Source: Bacteroidales bacterium
GTDB lineage: Bacteria; Bacteroidota; Bacteroidia; Bacteroidales; UBA1402
Assembly: GCA_017446025.1 (NCBI GenBank)
Contig: JAFSRR010000018.1
Coordinates: 1-34,814 of the forward strand
Direction: 5' to 3'
Length of the DNA: 34,814 nucleotides
In this document: one piece after another, positions 1 to 6,717 of the stretch
Numbering within the stretch: the first letter of the stretch is position 1
Layout: the number at the start of each line of letters is the position of its first letter
The notes under the pieces: model-generated
Seen by the model: the letters and a program-made list of their open reading frames with translations, nothing else
The model's database searches: none
Told to the model about the DNA's origin: nothing
Program-made: the position numbers and the translations under genes

Positions 1-45
1 AAGCCCGCTCTCTATCTCTTGTACTACTTGTCTTTTTTCATCCTT
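1..45 (-). other. Possible frameshifted start of a leftward gene (transposase-OrfA-like)
   Basis: On the minus strand one frame stays open from 45 to the window edge and reads KDEKRQVVQEIESGL. This resembles the first helix of IS3-type OrfA or similar helix-turn-helix proteins, where a K-x-x-VV-x-EIESG pattern is common. No start codon lies in this frame; a TGA sits directly upstream at 48-46. The ATG at 49-47 would join the frame if one A were missing from the AAA at 46-44. A minus-strand promoter lies at 109-140. This is inference from only 15 codons; the match may be chance and the rest of the gene is outside the window. Confidence 0.22.
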
Positions 46-108
46 TCATAGATCGCTCTCTCGCTCCTCGGAAACAGGCCCTCGCGGGCTCCTCCCCAAA
101 AGCGGGTG

Positions 109-140
109 CAAAAGTACGGCAAGTTTTATTTCCCACCAAA
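109..140 (-). promoter_or_regulatory. Bacteroidetes-type promoter, reading left
   Basis: Read on the minus strand, TTTG (140-137) is followed after exactly 20 bp by TACTTTTG (116-109), a full match to TTTG-N19-21-TAnnTTTG. Transcription would begin near 102 and leave the window to the left, so a leftward gene probably lies just outside. The leader between about 100 and 50 holds a short GC-rich hairpin (AGGCCC/GGGCT, around 77-91). Apart from this, the palindrome at 189-201 and the rightward promoter at 243-274, I see nothing in 46-339. Confidence 0.6.
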
Positions 141-188
141 TAATCTCACAACTTTTTTTCAAGAAAAATCATCGGGGAAAATCAAGAC

Positions 189-201
189 ATTGACTGTCAA
201 T
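189..201. promoter_or_regulatory. 13-bp perfect palindrome, possible operator
   Basis: ATTGAC-T-GTCAAT is a perfect inverted repeat lying between the leftward promoter (109-140) and the rightward sppA promoter (243-274). The position suits a shared operator. No regulator is known for it and a 13-bp palindrome can arise by chance. Confidence 0.3.
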
Positions 202-242
202 ACTGTTTTGTCGAAATTTTTTTTCGGGGGGATGGCGAATTA

Positions 243-274
243 TTTGCGATTGGCATTGCTTTACACTATTTTTG
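243..274 (+). promoter_or_regulatory. Promoter of the sppA operon
   Basis: TTTG (243-246), 20 bp, TATTTTTG (267-274): an exact match to the Bacteroidetes housekeeping promoter. Start of transcription is expected near 281, giving a leader of about 60 nt before the ATG at 340. This promoter also argues against the longer GTG-initiated reading frame beginning at 106. Confidence 0.75.
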
Positions 275-339
275 CCTGCTCAATGGAACGTCAAAAACAG
301 AAAACTAATCATACCAACAATTCTAAAAACCAATCTACA

Positions 340-2103
340 ATGAAACCCTTCATCAAAGCATCACTGGCCGCCGCCGTGGGTGTCATCATCGCCACGGTCG
401 TCTGCGGTATCTTGTCTGTCATTATGCTTTCGGGTCTGATGAGTTCTATGAGCAAACCCGTCAAGGTCGATAGCGGCAGCATTCTCAAAATCAACCTGAA
501 CGGAGCCCTGGCCGAATACGGGCAGGAAAATCCCTTCGCTTCCTTGAGCGGCGTCTTCTCTTCCAACTCCGACCAGGGACTTGACGAGATGATCAAAGCC
601 ATCAAGAATGCCAAGACCAACGACAACGTCATAGGCATATATATAAATATAGGTAACCTCAGTGGCGGCATCAGCAGCTACGAGGAAATCCGCCGCGCCC
701 TGGAATGTTTCAAGGAGAGTGGCAAGTTTGTCTATGCCTATATCGACCAGTCGTGCGGACAGGGCGCCTATTATGCCGGTTGCGTGGCCGACTCGGTCTT
801 CATGAACCCTTACGGCAGCCTCTCCCTGACCGGTCTGGCCGCCCAGCCCATGTTCTACACCGACGTGTTCAAGAAAATCGGTGTCACGCCCCAGGTATTC
901 AAAGTGGGCACCTACAAATCGGCCGTCGAACCTTACACCAACACCAAGATGAGCGATGCCAGCCGCGAACAGACCGTCTCCTACATGAACGGCATCTGGA
1001 ACAACATGCTGGAAGGTATCTCTGCCTGCCGCGGCCTGAGTGTCGAAAAGATCAACAGCCTGGTCGATGAATTCATCCCCCTGCAGGATGGCTGCTTCGT
1101 ACAGCAGGCAGGTCTGGTGGACGGCTTGCTCTACAAGACCGACATGCGTGAGAAACTGGCCGCCAAGGCCGATTGCAAGGTCAAAGACCTGAAAATCGTC
1201 TCCATCAAGGAGGTCAACAAGGTCCCGGCCAAGGGCAAGAAGTTCAGCGCCGACAAGGTGGCCGTGCTTTATGCTGCCGGTGAAATTTACGACGAAGGCA
1301 GTTCCATGTCGCAGGGCGAACAGATCGTTTCCGATCCGCTCATCGAACAAATCAAGAAAATCCAGGAAGACGACCACATCAAAGCCGTCGTACTGCGCGT
1401 CAACTCTCCTGGCGGCAGCGCCTATGCCTCGGAGCAGATCTGCCAGGCTGTCAAAGAGCTCAAAGCTGTCAAGCCGGTGGTTGTTTCCATGGGCGACTAT
1501 GCTGCCTCGGGCGGTTACTACATCTCTTCCAACGCCGACACCATCTTTGCCGCTCCGACCACGTTGACCGGTTCGATCGGCATCTTTGGGCTGAGCTTCA
1601 ACCTGTCTGAACTGACCAAGAAGGTCGGTCTGCATTTCGATATGGTCAAGACCAACCGGTATGGTGACTTCGGCAGCTATTATCGCGAAATGACCGCCGG
1701 TGAGAAAGCCCTGATGCAGGGTCACATCGAAAAAGGCTACGACCTGTTTGTAAGCCGCTGCGCCGAAGGCCGTCACATGGATCCCCAGGACATCCGCAAG
1801 ATTGCCGAAGGCCGTGTATGGACAGGCGAGCAAGCCCTGGGCATCGGACTGGTTGACAAGCTGGGCTATCTGGACGACGCCATTGCCTGTGCCGCCGCCA
1901 TGGCCGGCCTGGAAGAGTATCGCACGGTTGCCTTCCCCGAAAAGAAAGACGCCATGACCCAACTCATGGAGAACTTCTCGATGGGAGCCAAGATGAAACT
2001 CATCAACAGCTCGATAGAAAACCGCGTCAAGGCCGAGGTCAAGGAACTTCAGCGCCGCGGCGGTGTACTGGCCCGCATGCCTTACTCCATCACCATTGAC
2101 TGA
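340..2103 (+). CDS. sppA: Signal peptide peptidase SppA, 67K type
   Basis: Membrane-anchored serine protease that degrades cleaved signal peptides in the inner membrane. The 587-aa protein has one N-terminal membrane segment (about residues 8-33) and the tandem-domain layout of the long SppA type. The Ser/Lys dyad is visible: Lys193 in GTYKSAVEP in the first half and Ser390 in DYAASGGYYIS in the second half. NSPGGSA near 355-361 is the conserved oxyanion-side loop. The ATG at 340 was chosen because the frame continues upstream to a GTG at 106 but that part overlaps the promoter at 243-274 and encodes low-complexity, non-homologous sequence. It is the first gene of a tight operon; lpxK follows after 2 bp. 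Length matches the family. Confidence 0.95.
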   Translation: MKPFIKASLAAAVGVIIATVVCGILSVIMLSGLMSSMSKPVKVDSGSILKINLNGALAEYGQENPFASLSGVFSSNSDQGLDEMIKAIKNAKTNDNVIGIYINIGNLSGGISSYEEIRRALECFKESGKFVYAYIDQSCGQGAYYAGCVADSVFMNPYGSLSLTGLAAQPMFYTDVFKKIGVTPQVFKVGTYKSAVEPYTNTKMSDASREQTVSYMNGIWNNMLEGISACRGLSVEKINSLVDEFIPLQDGCFVQQAGLVDGLLYKTDMREKLAAKADCKVKDLKIVSIKEVNKVPAKGKKFSADKVAVLYAAGEIYDEGSSMSQGEQIVSDPLIEQIKKIQEDDHIKAVVLRVNSPGGSAYASEQICQAVKELKAVKPVVVSMGDYAASGGYYISSNADTIFAAPTTLTGSIGIFGLSFNLSELTKKVGLHFDMVKTNRYGDFGSYYREMTAGEKALMQGHIEKGYDLFVSRCAEGRHMDPQDIRKIAEGRVWTGEQALGIGLVDKLGYLDDAIACAAAMAGLEEYRTVAFPEKKDAMTQLMENFSMGAKMKLINSSIENRVKAEVKELQRRGGVLARMPYSITID

Positions 2104-2105
2104 TA

Positions 2106-3194
2106 ATGAAAAAGGGTGTGCTGTTGCCGCTGTCGTGGTTGTACGGTGCCCTGACCAAAGGGCGCAACTATCTGTACGACCACGGTTTCAAAGCCGCTGC
2201 CTCCTTCGACCTTCCCGTCATCTCGGTCGGGAATCTGACGGTGGGTGGGACCGGCAAGACACCCCTTGTTGAATATCTTATCCGACTGATCGGCGCCTCC
2301 CGCAAGGTAGCGCTGCTCAGTCGCGGATACAAACGCCTGAGCCGGGGCTTTGTGCTGGCCGACAAGACCAGCACGGCCCGCGACATCGGAGACGAGCCCC
2401 TGCAGATCCACCGCAAGTTTCCCGACATGGCGGTAGCCGTCCAGGAAAAGCGCGCCGAAGGCATCCGTTGCTTGCTGCAACTTCGGCCCGAAACCGAAGC
2501 AATCTTGCTCGACGATGCCTTCCAGCACCGGGCCGTCCAGCCCAGTCTGTCGCTGCTGGCCGTCGATTACCACCGACCTGTCTTCGACGACTGGCTGTTG
2601 CCGGCCGGAAGTCTCAGGGAATCCCGCCGGGGAATGAAAAGGGCCGATGTCATCGTAGTGACCAAATGCCCGGAATATTTGGGTGACGAAGAGCGAAAGT
2701 CATTCATCGCACGCCTGGGGAGCGAAAAGCGCCAGCAGGTGTTTTTCTCACACATCGCCTATACGGCCGTCTGTCCGGCTTTCCCGGAAAAGAGCCCCCT
2801 GACCCCGGTCGATCCCCTGTCACTGAAGGATAGTGGCCGGCCCTTGCTGGCTTTTTGCGGCATCGGCTCCCCGCAACCCTTTGTCGAATATATCCGGCAG
2901 CTTGACCCGCAGGCCGAGGTGCTCACCTTCCCCGACCATCACCGCTATACCGACAGCGACATAGCGCGTATTGCCAGAGCTGCTATGCCGGTCAGGGAGC
3001 AAGGCGGACTGATCCTGACCACCGAAAAAGACTGCTGCCGCCTGGCCGATCTTCCTGCCGCCGGGCAGATAGCCGACTGCCTCTGCTATCTAGGCATGGA
3101 AATGCAGTTTTGCACACCGCAGGAAGAGACATTATTCAACCAATTGATCACAGAACATGTACGAACATTCTCTCCAAGCCGCCGAGTGGATTAA
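2106..3194 (+). CDS. lpxK: Tetraacyldisaccharide 4'-kinase
   Basis: Adds the 4'-phosphate to the tetraacyl disaccharide 1-phosphate intermediate of lipid A (sixth step of the Raetz pathway) at the inner face of the inner membrane. The 362-aa product starts with the hydrophobic, membrane-associating segment LLPLSWLYGAL and has the family's P-loop GNLTVGGTGKTP at 42-53. Further conserved blocks are LLSRGYKR and DDAFQHR. The start lies 2 bp after the sppA stop. Its 3' end overlaps punA by 38 bp, which suggests translational coupling. Length is normal for Bacteroidetes LpxK. Confidence 0.95.
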   Translation: MKKGVLLPLSWLYGALTKGRNYLYDHGFKAAASFDLPVISVGNLTVGGTGKTPLVEYLIRLIGASRKVALLSRGYKRLSRGFVLADKTSTARDIGDEPLQIHRKFPDMAVAVQEKRAEGIRCLLQLRPETEAILLDDAFQHRAVQPSLSLLAVDYHRPVFDDWLLPAGSLRESRRGMKRADVIVVTKCPEYLGDEERKSFIARLGSEKRQQVFFSHIAYTAVCPAFPEKSPLTPVDPLSLKDSGRPLLAFCGIGSPQPFVEYIRQLDPQAEVLTFPDHHRYTDSDIARIARAAMPVREQGGLILTTEKDCCRLADLPAAGQIADCLCYLGMEMQFCTPQEETLFNQLITEHVRTFSPSRRVD

Positions 3195-3963
3195 GGCCCA
3201 TTGCAGCCAACAGCCCGAAATAGCCGTTGTCCTGGGCTCCGGATTGGGGGCCCTGGCCGATGCCATGACCGACCGGCAGGTGATTCCCTACCGGGAGATC
3301 CCCCATTTTCCCATATCGACCGTCGAAGGACACAATGGCAACCTGGTCTTCGGACGGCTGGGAGGCAGACACATCATGGTCATGCAAGGCCGTTTCCACT
3401 ATTACGAAGGCTACAGCATGAAGGAACTGGCCGTGCCCATCCGCACCATGAAACTGCTCGGCATCAAGACTCTGCTGCTGTCCAATGCCGCCGGCGGATT
3501 GAACCCCGACTACCAAATCGGCGACATCATGGTCCTGGAAGACCACATCAACCTCTTCCCGGAAAACCCGCTGCGTGGTAAAAACGACGAGCGCATCGGT
3601 CCGAGATTTCCCGACATGACCGAAGTCTATTCCAAAAGGCTGCGCGATCTCTTCGACCAGGTGGCCCGGGAAAACCATATCAAGTTGCAGCACGGAGTGT
3701 TTGTCGGCTGGCAGGGACCGTCTTTTGAAACCCCAGCCGAATACCGGATGCTGCACCTCCTAGGTGCCGACGCTGTCTCCATGTCCACTGTGCCCGAAGC
3801 CATCATCGCCCGTCACGCCGGCCTGGAAGTGTTCGGCATCTCGGTCATCACCAACGTGGCCAAGGCCCGGGAGGAGAATTCCCACCAGGAAGTGCAGGAT
3901 GCCGCCGGTATGGCCCAGCCCCGCATGACCCTTTTGTTCAGAGAACTTATTTCCAGAATGTAG
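3157..3963 (+). CDS. punA: Purine nucleoside phosphorylase (trimeric type)
   Basis: Phosphorolysis of inosine/guanosine and deoxy forms to free base plus (deoxy)ribose 1-phosphate; cytoplasmic purine salvage. The 268-aa protein shows the phosphate loop VVLGSGLG (24-31), GHNGNLVFG, QGRFHYYEGY, SNAAGGLNP (109-117), the GPSFETPAE block (188-196) with the purine-binding glutamate, and VPEAIIARH (212-220) followed by ITNVA with the base-binding Asn233. These mark the low-molecular-mass trimeric family of human PNP and Bacillus PunA rather than the hexameric DeoD type. It starts inside the end of lpxK and is followed 2 bp later by thiL. Confidence 0.94.
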   Translation: MYEHSLQAAEWIKAHCSQQPEIAVVLGSGLGALADAMTDRQVIPYREIPHFPISTVEGHNGNLVFGRLGGRHIMVMQGRFHYYEGYSMKELAVPIRTMKLLGIKTLLLSNAAGGLNPDYQIGDIMVLEDHINLFPENPLRGKNDERIGPRFPDMTEVYSKRLRDLFDQVARENHIKLQHGVFVGWQGPSFETPAEYRMLHLLGADAVSMSTVPEAIIARHAGLEVFGISVITNVAKAREENSHQEVQDAAGMAQPRMTLLFRELISRM

Positions 3964-3965
3964 CC

Positions 3966-5012
3966 ATGACCGAAGAATTGCATCCCCAGCGCACCGAAAT
4001 CAGCCAATACGGCGAATTCGGCCTCATAGATTTCCTGACCGGTAAAATCGAGTTGAAGAATGCTTCCTCCAAAGTAGGCATCGGTGACGACGCAGCCGTC
4101 ATCAACTACGGCGATTGCGATACGCTGGTCACCACCGACCTGCTGCTCGAAGGCATTCATTTCGACCTGAGCTATGTGCCCTTGAAGCACCTCGGCTACA
4201 AAGCTGCCGTGGTCAACATATCGGACATCTGCGCCATGAACGGCCGGCCCCGGCAGCTGGTCGTCTCCATCGGCCTTAGCAAACGTTTCTCGGTCGAGGA
4301 TGTGGCCGAGATCTACCAGGGCCTGCAAGCCGCCTGCGACTATTACGGAGTCGATCTGGTGGGCGGCGACACCTCTTCCTCGCTGACCGGCCTGGTGCTG
4401 AGCCTGACCTGCCTGGGCGAAGTGGAGAAAGGCAAGGCCGTGCTGCGCAGCGGTGCCAAGCAGCACGATCTCATCTGTGTGTCGGGCAACCTGGGAGCCG
4501 CCTACATGGGGCTTCAACTGCTCGAAAGAGAGAAACGGGTGTTCCAGGGGGAAAAAGACTTCAATCCCGACTTCGAAGGCAAGGAATACCTGCTCGAGCG
4601 CCAGTTGCGGCCCGAGGCCCGCAAGGACATTGTCGAGAAACTGGCCGAAATGGGCATCGTGCCGACGGCCATGATGGATGTCTCCGACGGTCTGTCGTCC
4701 GACATCCTGCACATCTGCAAGCAGTCCCGCTGCGGCTGCCGCATCTACGAAGACAAACTGCCCATCGACTACCAGACGGCCGCCCTGTGCGAGGAGATGA
4801 ACATGAATCTCACCACCGCCGCCCTGAACGGAGGAGAAGACTACGAACTGCTCTTCACCGTGCCGCTCAGCGAGCATGAACGCATCGACGAGTGGAAAGA
4901 TGTCCGCATCATCGGCTATATCTGCCCCCCGGAAGAAGGGGCCAAACTGGTGAGCCGCGACGGCAACGAGTTTGACATCATCGCCCAGGGCTGGAAGCAT
5001 TTGCAGGATTAG
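3966..5012 (+). CDS. thiL: Thiamine-monophosphate kinase
   Basis: ATP-dependent phosphorylation of thiamine monophosphate to the cofactor thiamine pyrophosphate, the last step of thiamine synthesis. The 348-aa protein has the PurM/ThiL fold signatures: VGIGDDAAV near the N terminus, TTDLLLEGIHFD with metal-binding Asp, the NISDICAMNGRP block, VGGDTSSS, MDVSDGLSSD and GGEDYELLFTV. Last gene of the sppA operon. Its final codons contain the -33 box of the next gene's promoter (5000-5003). No terminator is visible after it, so read-through into the sugar kinase is possible. Confidence 0.94.
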   Translation: MTEELHPQRTEISQYGEFGLIDFLTGKIELKNASSKVGIGDDAAVINYGDCDTLVTTDLLLEGIHFDLSYVPLKHLGYKAAVVNISDICAMNGRPRQLVVSIGLSKRFSVEDVAEIYQGLQAACDYYGVDLVGGDTSSSLTGLVLSLTCLGEVEKGKAVLRSGAKQHDLICVSGNLGAAYMGLQLLEREKRVFQGEKDFNPDFEGKEYLLERQLRPEARKDIVEKLAEMGIVPTAMMDVSDGLSSDILHICKQSRCGCRIYEDKLPIDYQTAALCEEMNMNLTTAALNGGEDYELLFTVPLSEHERIDEWKDVRIIGYICPPEEGAKLVSRDGNEFDIIAQGWKHLQD

Positions 5013-5031
5013 TGCTTTTTGCCTATCTTTG
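5000..5031 (+). promoter_or_regulatory. Promoter of the PfkB sugar kinase
   Basis: TTTG (5000-5003), 20 bp, TATCTTTG (5024-5031): exact consensus, starting within the last codons of thiL. Predicted transcription start near 5038, leader about 35 nt. Confidence 0.7.
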
Positions 5032-5072
5032 AAGCCTCATGACAATTACGAACTATCTATAACTCAAACAAC

Positions 5073-6152
5073 ATGGAACTCAAACTTAAGAAAAACGCCA
5101 AGTACGCCATGCTCGTTCCCACCAGCATGGGTCTGCGTATCACCCCCGATGCCGGCCAGCCCGTCCACTCGAGCGACACGTTCAAGCTGCAGGCCACCAG
5201 TGCCGAGACCAACGTGGCCAGTGTCGCCTCTATCCTGGGTATGCCCGTCAAGGTGCTGACCACCTTTGTCAAAGGCAGTCCGTTTGCTCATTTCATCAAG
5301 GCCAATCTCAGAAGCCGCGGCATGGACTTTGAAGGTCCCGAAGTGGCTCAGGGAGGTCCCTGGGGCTATCGTCACCAGATCAATATCGCCGACAGCGGTT
5401 ACGGTTCACGTGGTCCCCGCGTTTGGAACGACCGTGCCGGTGAAGTTGGCCGTACGCTGAATGTCAAGGATTTCGACCTCGACCGCATTTTCGGTCAGGA
5501 AGGGGTTCAGATTGTCCACCTCTCCGGTCTGATCGGGGCCCTGTCGCCCGAGACCAGCCGCTTCTGTCTGGAAATCGCCCGCGCTGCCAAGAAATACGGT
5601 TCGCTCATCTCCTTCGACCTGAACTACCGCGCTTCCTTCTGGGTAGGCCGCGAAAAAGAGCTGCACGACATTTTCAGTGAAATCGCCAGCCTGTCGGACA
5701 TCCTCATCGGCAACGAAGAAGACTTCCAGCTCTGCCTCGACATCGAAGGTCCGGAAGCCGGCGGCAAGGACATTGCAGCCAAAATCGAAAGCTTCAAGGA
5801 AATGATCAAGCGCGTCAAAGCCGCTTATCCCAATGCTTCTGTTTTCGCCACCACCCTGCGTCAGGTCAACAACACCAACAGCCACAACTGGGGTGCCATC
5901 ATGCTGGCCGGTGACGAATGGTTTGTCGAGATGCCGAGAGAAATCCACGTGTTGGACCGTATCGGCGGCGGCGACGGCTATGTAGGCGGTATGCTCTATG
6001 CCATCCTCAAGGGCTGGGAGCCCGAAAAATGGATCCAGTTCGGTTGGGCCAGCGGCGCTTTGGCCACCACCTTCCTGACCGACTACGGTCAGCCCGCCGA
6101 CGAAGACCAGATCTGGAGCATCTACGCCGGCAACGCCCGCGTCAAGAGATAA
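5073..6152 (+). CDS. PfkB-family sugar kinase, KdgK-like
   Basis: Cytoplasmic ribokinase-family kinase. The 359-aa protein has the C-terminal catalytic signature RIGGGDGYVGG (297-307) with catalytic base Asp301, and FDLNYRASFW (181-190), a block typical of 2-keto-3-deoxygluconate kinases. That makes phosphorylation of KDG the best guess, but other ketose or keto-acid sugars are not excluded. The first glycine block of the fold is weak, and residues 95-130 form an unusual lid region with a GPWGYRHQ stretch. It is a single-gene unit with its own promoter and a strong terminator; no pectin or uronate genes are next to it to support the substrate. Confidence 0.8.
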   Translation: MELKLKKNAKYAMLVPTSMGLRITPDAGQPVHSSDTFKLQATSAETNVASVASILGMPVKVLTTFVKGSPFAHFIKANLRSRGMDFEGPEVAQGGPWGYRHQINIADSGYGSRGPRVWNDRAGEVGRTLNVKDFDLDRIFGQEGVQIVHLSGLIGALSPETSRFCLEIARAAKKYGSLISFDLNYRASFWVGREKELHDIFSEIASLSDILIGNEEDFQLCLDIEGPEAGGKDIAAKIESFKEMIKRVKAAYPNASVFATTLRQVNNTNSHNWGAIMLAGDEWFVEMPREIHVLDRIGGGDGYVGGMLYAILKGWEPEKWIQFGWASGALATTFLTDYGQPADEDQIWSIYAGNARVKR

Positions 6153-6172
6153 TCCTCCATTGGAAGATTGCC

Positions 6173-6207
6173 ACAGCCCGGTCCCGCAAGGCCGGGCTGT
6201 TTGTTTT
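6173..6207 (+). terminator. Intrinsic terminator after the sugar kinase
   Basis: A 9-bp stem ACAGCCCGG/CCGGGCTGT (6173-6181 with 6192-6200), 10-nt loop, followed by TTGTTTT. It also lies just beyond the stop of the convergent nikR-like gene; the minus-strand side has no good T tract, so it is mainly a plus-strand terminator. Confidence 0.8.
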
Positions 6208-6608
6208 CAGTCGGCCCGCCCCATCACCAACTTGCCGTGGCGTATGCCCTTGATGGCCGTCAAGCGGTCGGACAAGGCCGTCAGGCGATAGGCTTCGCCC
6301 GTGATGGTGGCCGTGTGCAGGCAGAAGTTACGGTTCAGGTAGTACTGCGAAGAAGACAGGATCAGGTCGCTGTATTGCTGTTGGATACTCTCTATCTTGG
6401 AGGCGATGTCCGTGCGGCTGCGGTCGTACATGATGATGACCGTGCCGGCCACCACATGGTTGCACTGCCACTTCTGCTCGGCGATATTCTTCTCGATCAG
6501 GAAACGCAAAGCTTGGGAACGATTGCTGAAACCGCTCGACAAGACGTATTCGTCCAAAGCCGTGAGTACTTCTTCGTCCAGGGAAACCCCAAATCTTTTC
6601 AACGCCAT
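6207..6608 (-). CDS. NikR-family ribbon-helix-helix regulator with degraded nickel site
   Basis: DNA-binding transcriptional regulator of 133 aa. The N-terminal ribbon-helix-helix (residues 3-45, with RFGVSLDEEV and NRSQALRFLIEKN) and the C-terminal ACT-like domain (about 52-133, ending GIRHGKLVMG) align with E. coli NikR without gaps across the metal site. The four nickel ligands of E. coli NikR are His76, His87, His89 and Cys95; here the aligned residues are Gln, Gln, Tyr and Cys. Only the cysteine remains, so canonical square-planar nickel binding looks impossible and a different effector or mode is likely. It faces a TonB-dependent receptor across 109 bp, which suggests it controls that receptor and itself. 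The family call is firm; the effector is unknown. Confidence 0.88.
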   Translation of the reverse strand: MALKRFGVSLDEEVLTALDEYVLSSGFSNRSQALRFLIEKNIAEQKWQCNHVVAGTVIIMYDRSRTDIASKIESIQQQYSDLILSSSQYYLNRNFCLHTATITGEAYRLTALSDRLTAIKGIRHGKLVMGRAD

Positions 6609-6638
6609 CTCTCTTACTGTTATTTTATTATAAATGGA

Positions 6639-6669
6639 TTTGTCATGCCAAATCTGTGCATTACCTTTG
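6639..6669 (+). promoter_or_regulatory. Promoter of the TonB-dependent receptor
   Basis: TTTG (6639-6642), 19 bp, TACCTTTG (6662-6669): full consensus. Predicted start near 6676, leader about 42 nt. It lies next to the opposite -7 box of the nikR-like gene, so the two promoters probably compete. Confidence 0.7.
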
Positions 6670-6676
6670 TCTCACG

Positions 6677-6684
6677 CAAAAGTA
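6677..6684 (-). promoter_or_regulatory. Probable -7 box of the nikR-like gene
   Basis: Minus-strand TACTTTTG matches TAnnTTTG. The -33 region at 20 bp spacing reads TGTT rather than TTTG, so the promoter may be weak or need help. Confidence 0.5.
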
Positions 6685-6709
6685 ACACAAATTATTTAAT
6701 TCGTAACAC
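6682..6709. repeat. Paired GTAACAC repeats around an AATTA-TT-TAATT inverted repeat; candidate operator
   Basis: GTAACAC occurs at 6682-6688 and again at 6703-6709, exactly 21 bp apart (two helical turns), flanking the inverted repeat AATTA/TAATT at 6690-6701. The block overlaps the nikR-like -7 box and lies just downstream of the receptor promoter. This is where an autoregulated divergent repressor would be expected to bind. NikR proteins usually use inverted half-sites, so the direct repeat is not a classical NikR site. Confidence 0.4.
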
Positions 6710-6717
6710 GATTCCAC

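Noticed and set aside
106-339. GTG-initiated N-terminal extension of SppA
   Set aside because: It overlaps both divergent promoters, encodes low-complexity sequence, and the family start with the membrane anchor is at 340.
361-1962. Long minus-strand open frame opposite sppA
   Set aside because: Antisense shadow of a GC-biased gene; Gly/Val/Asp-rich translation without any motif.
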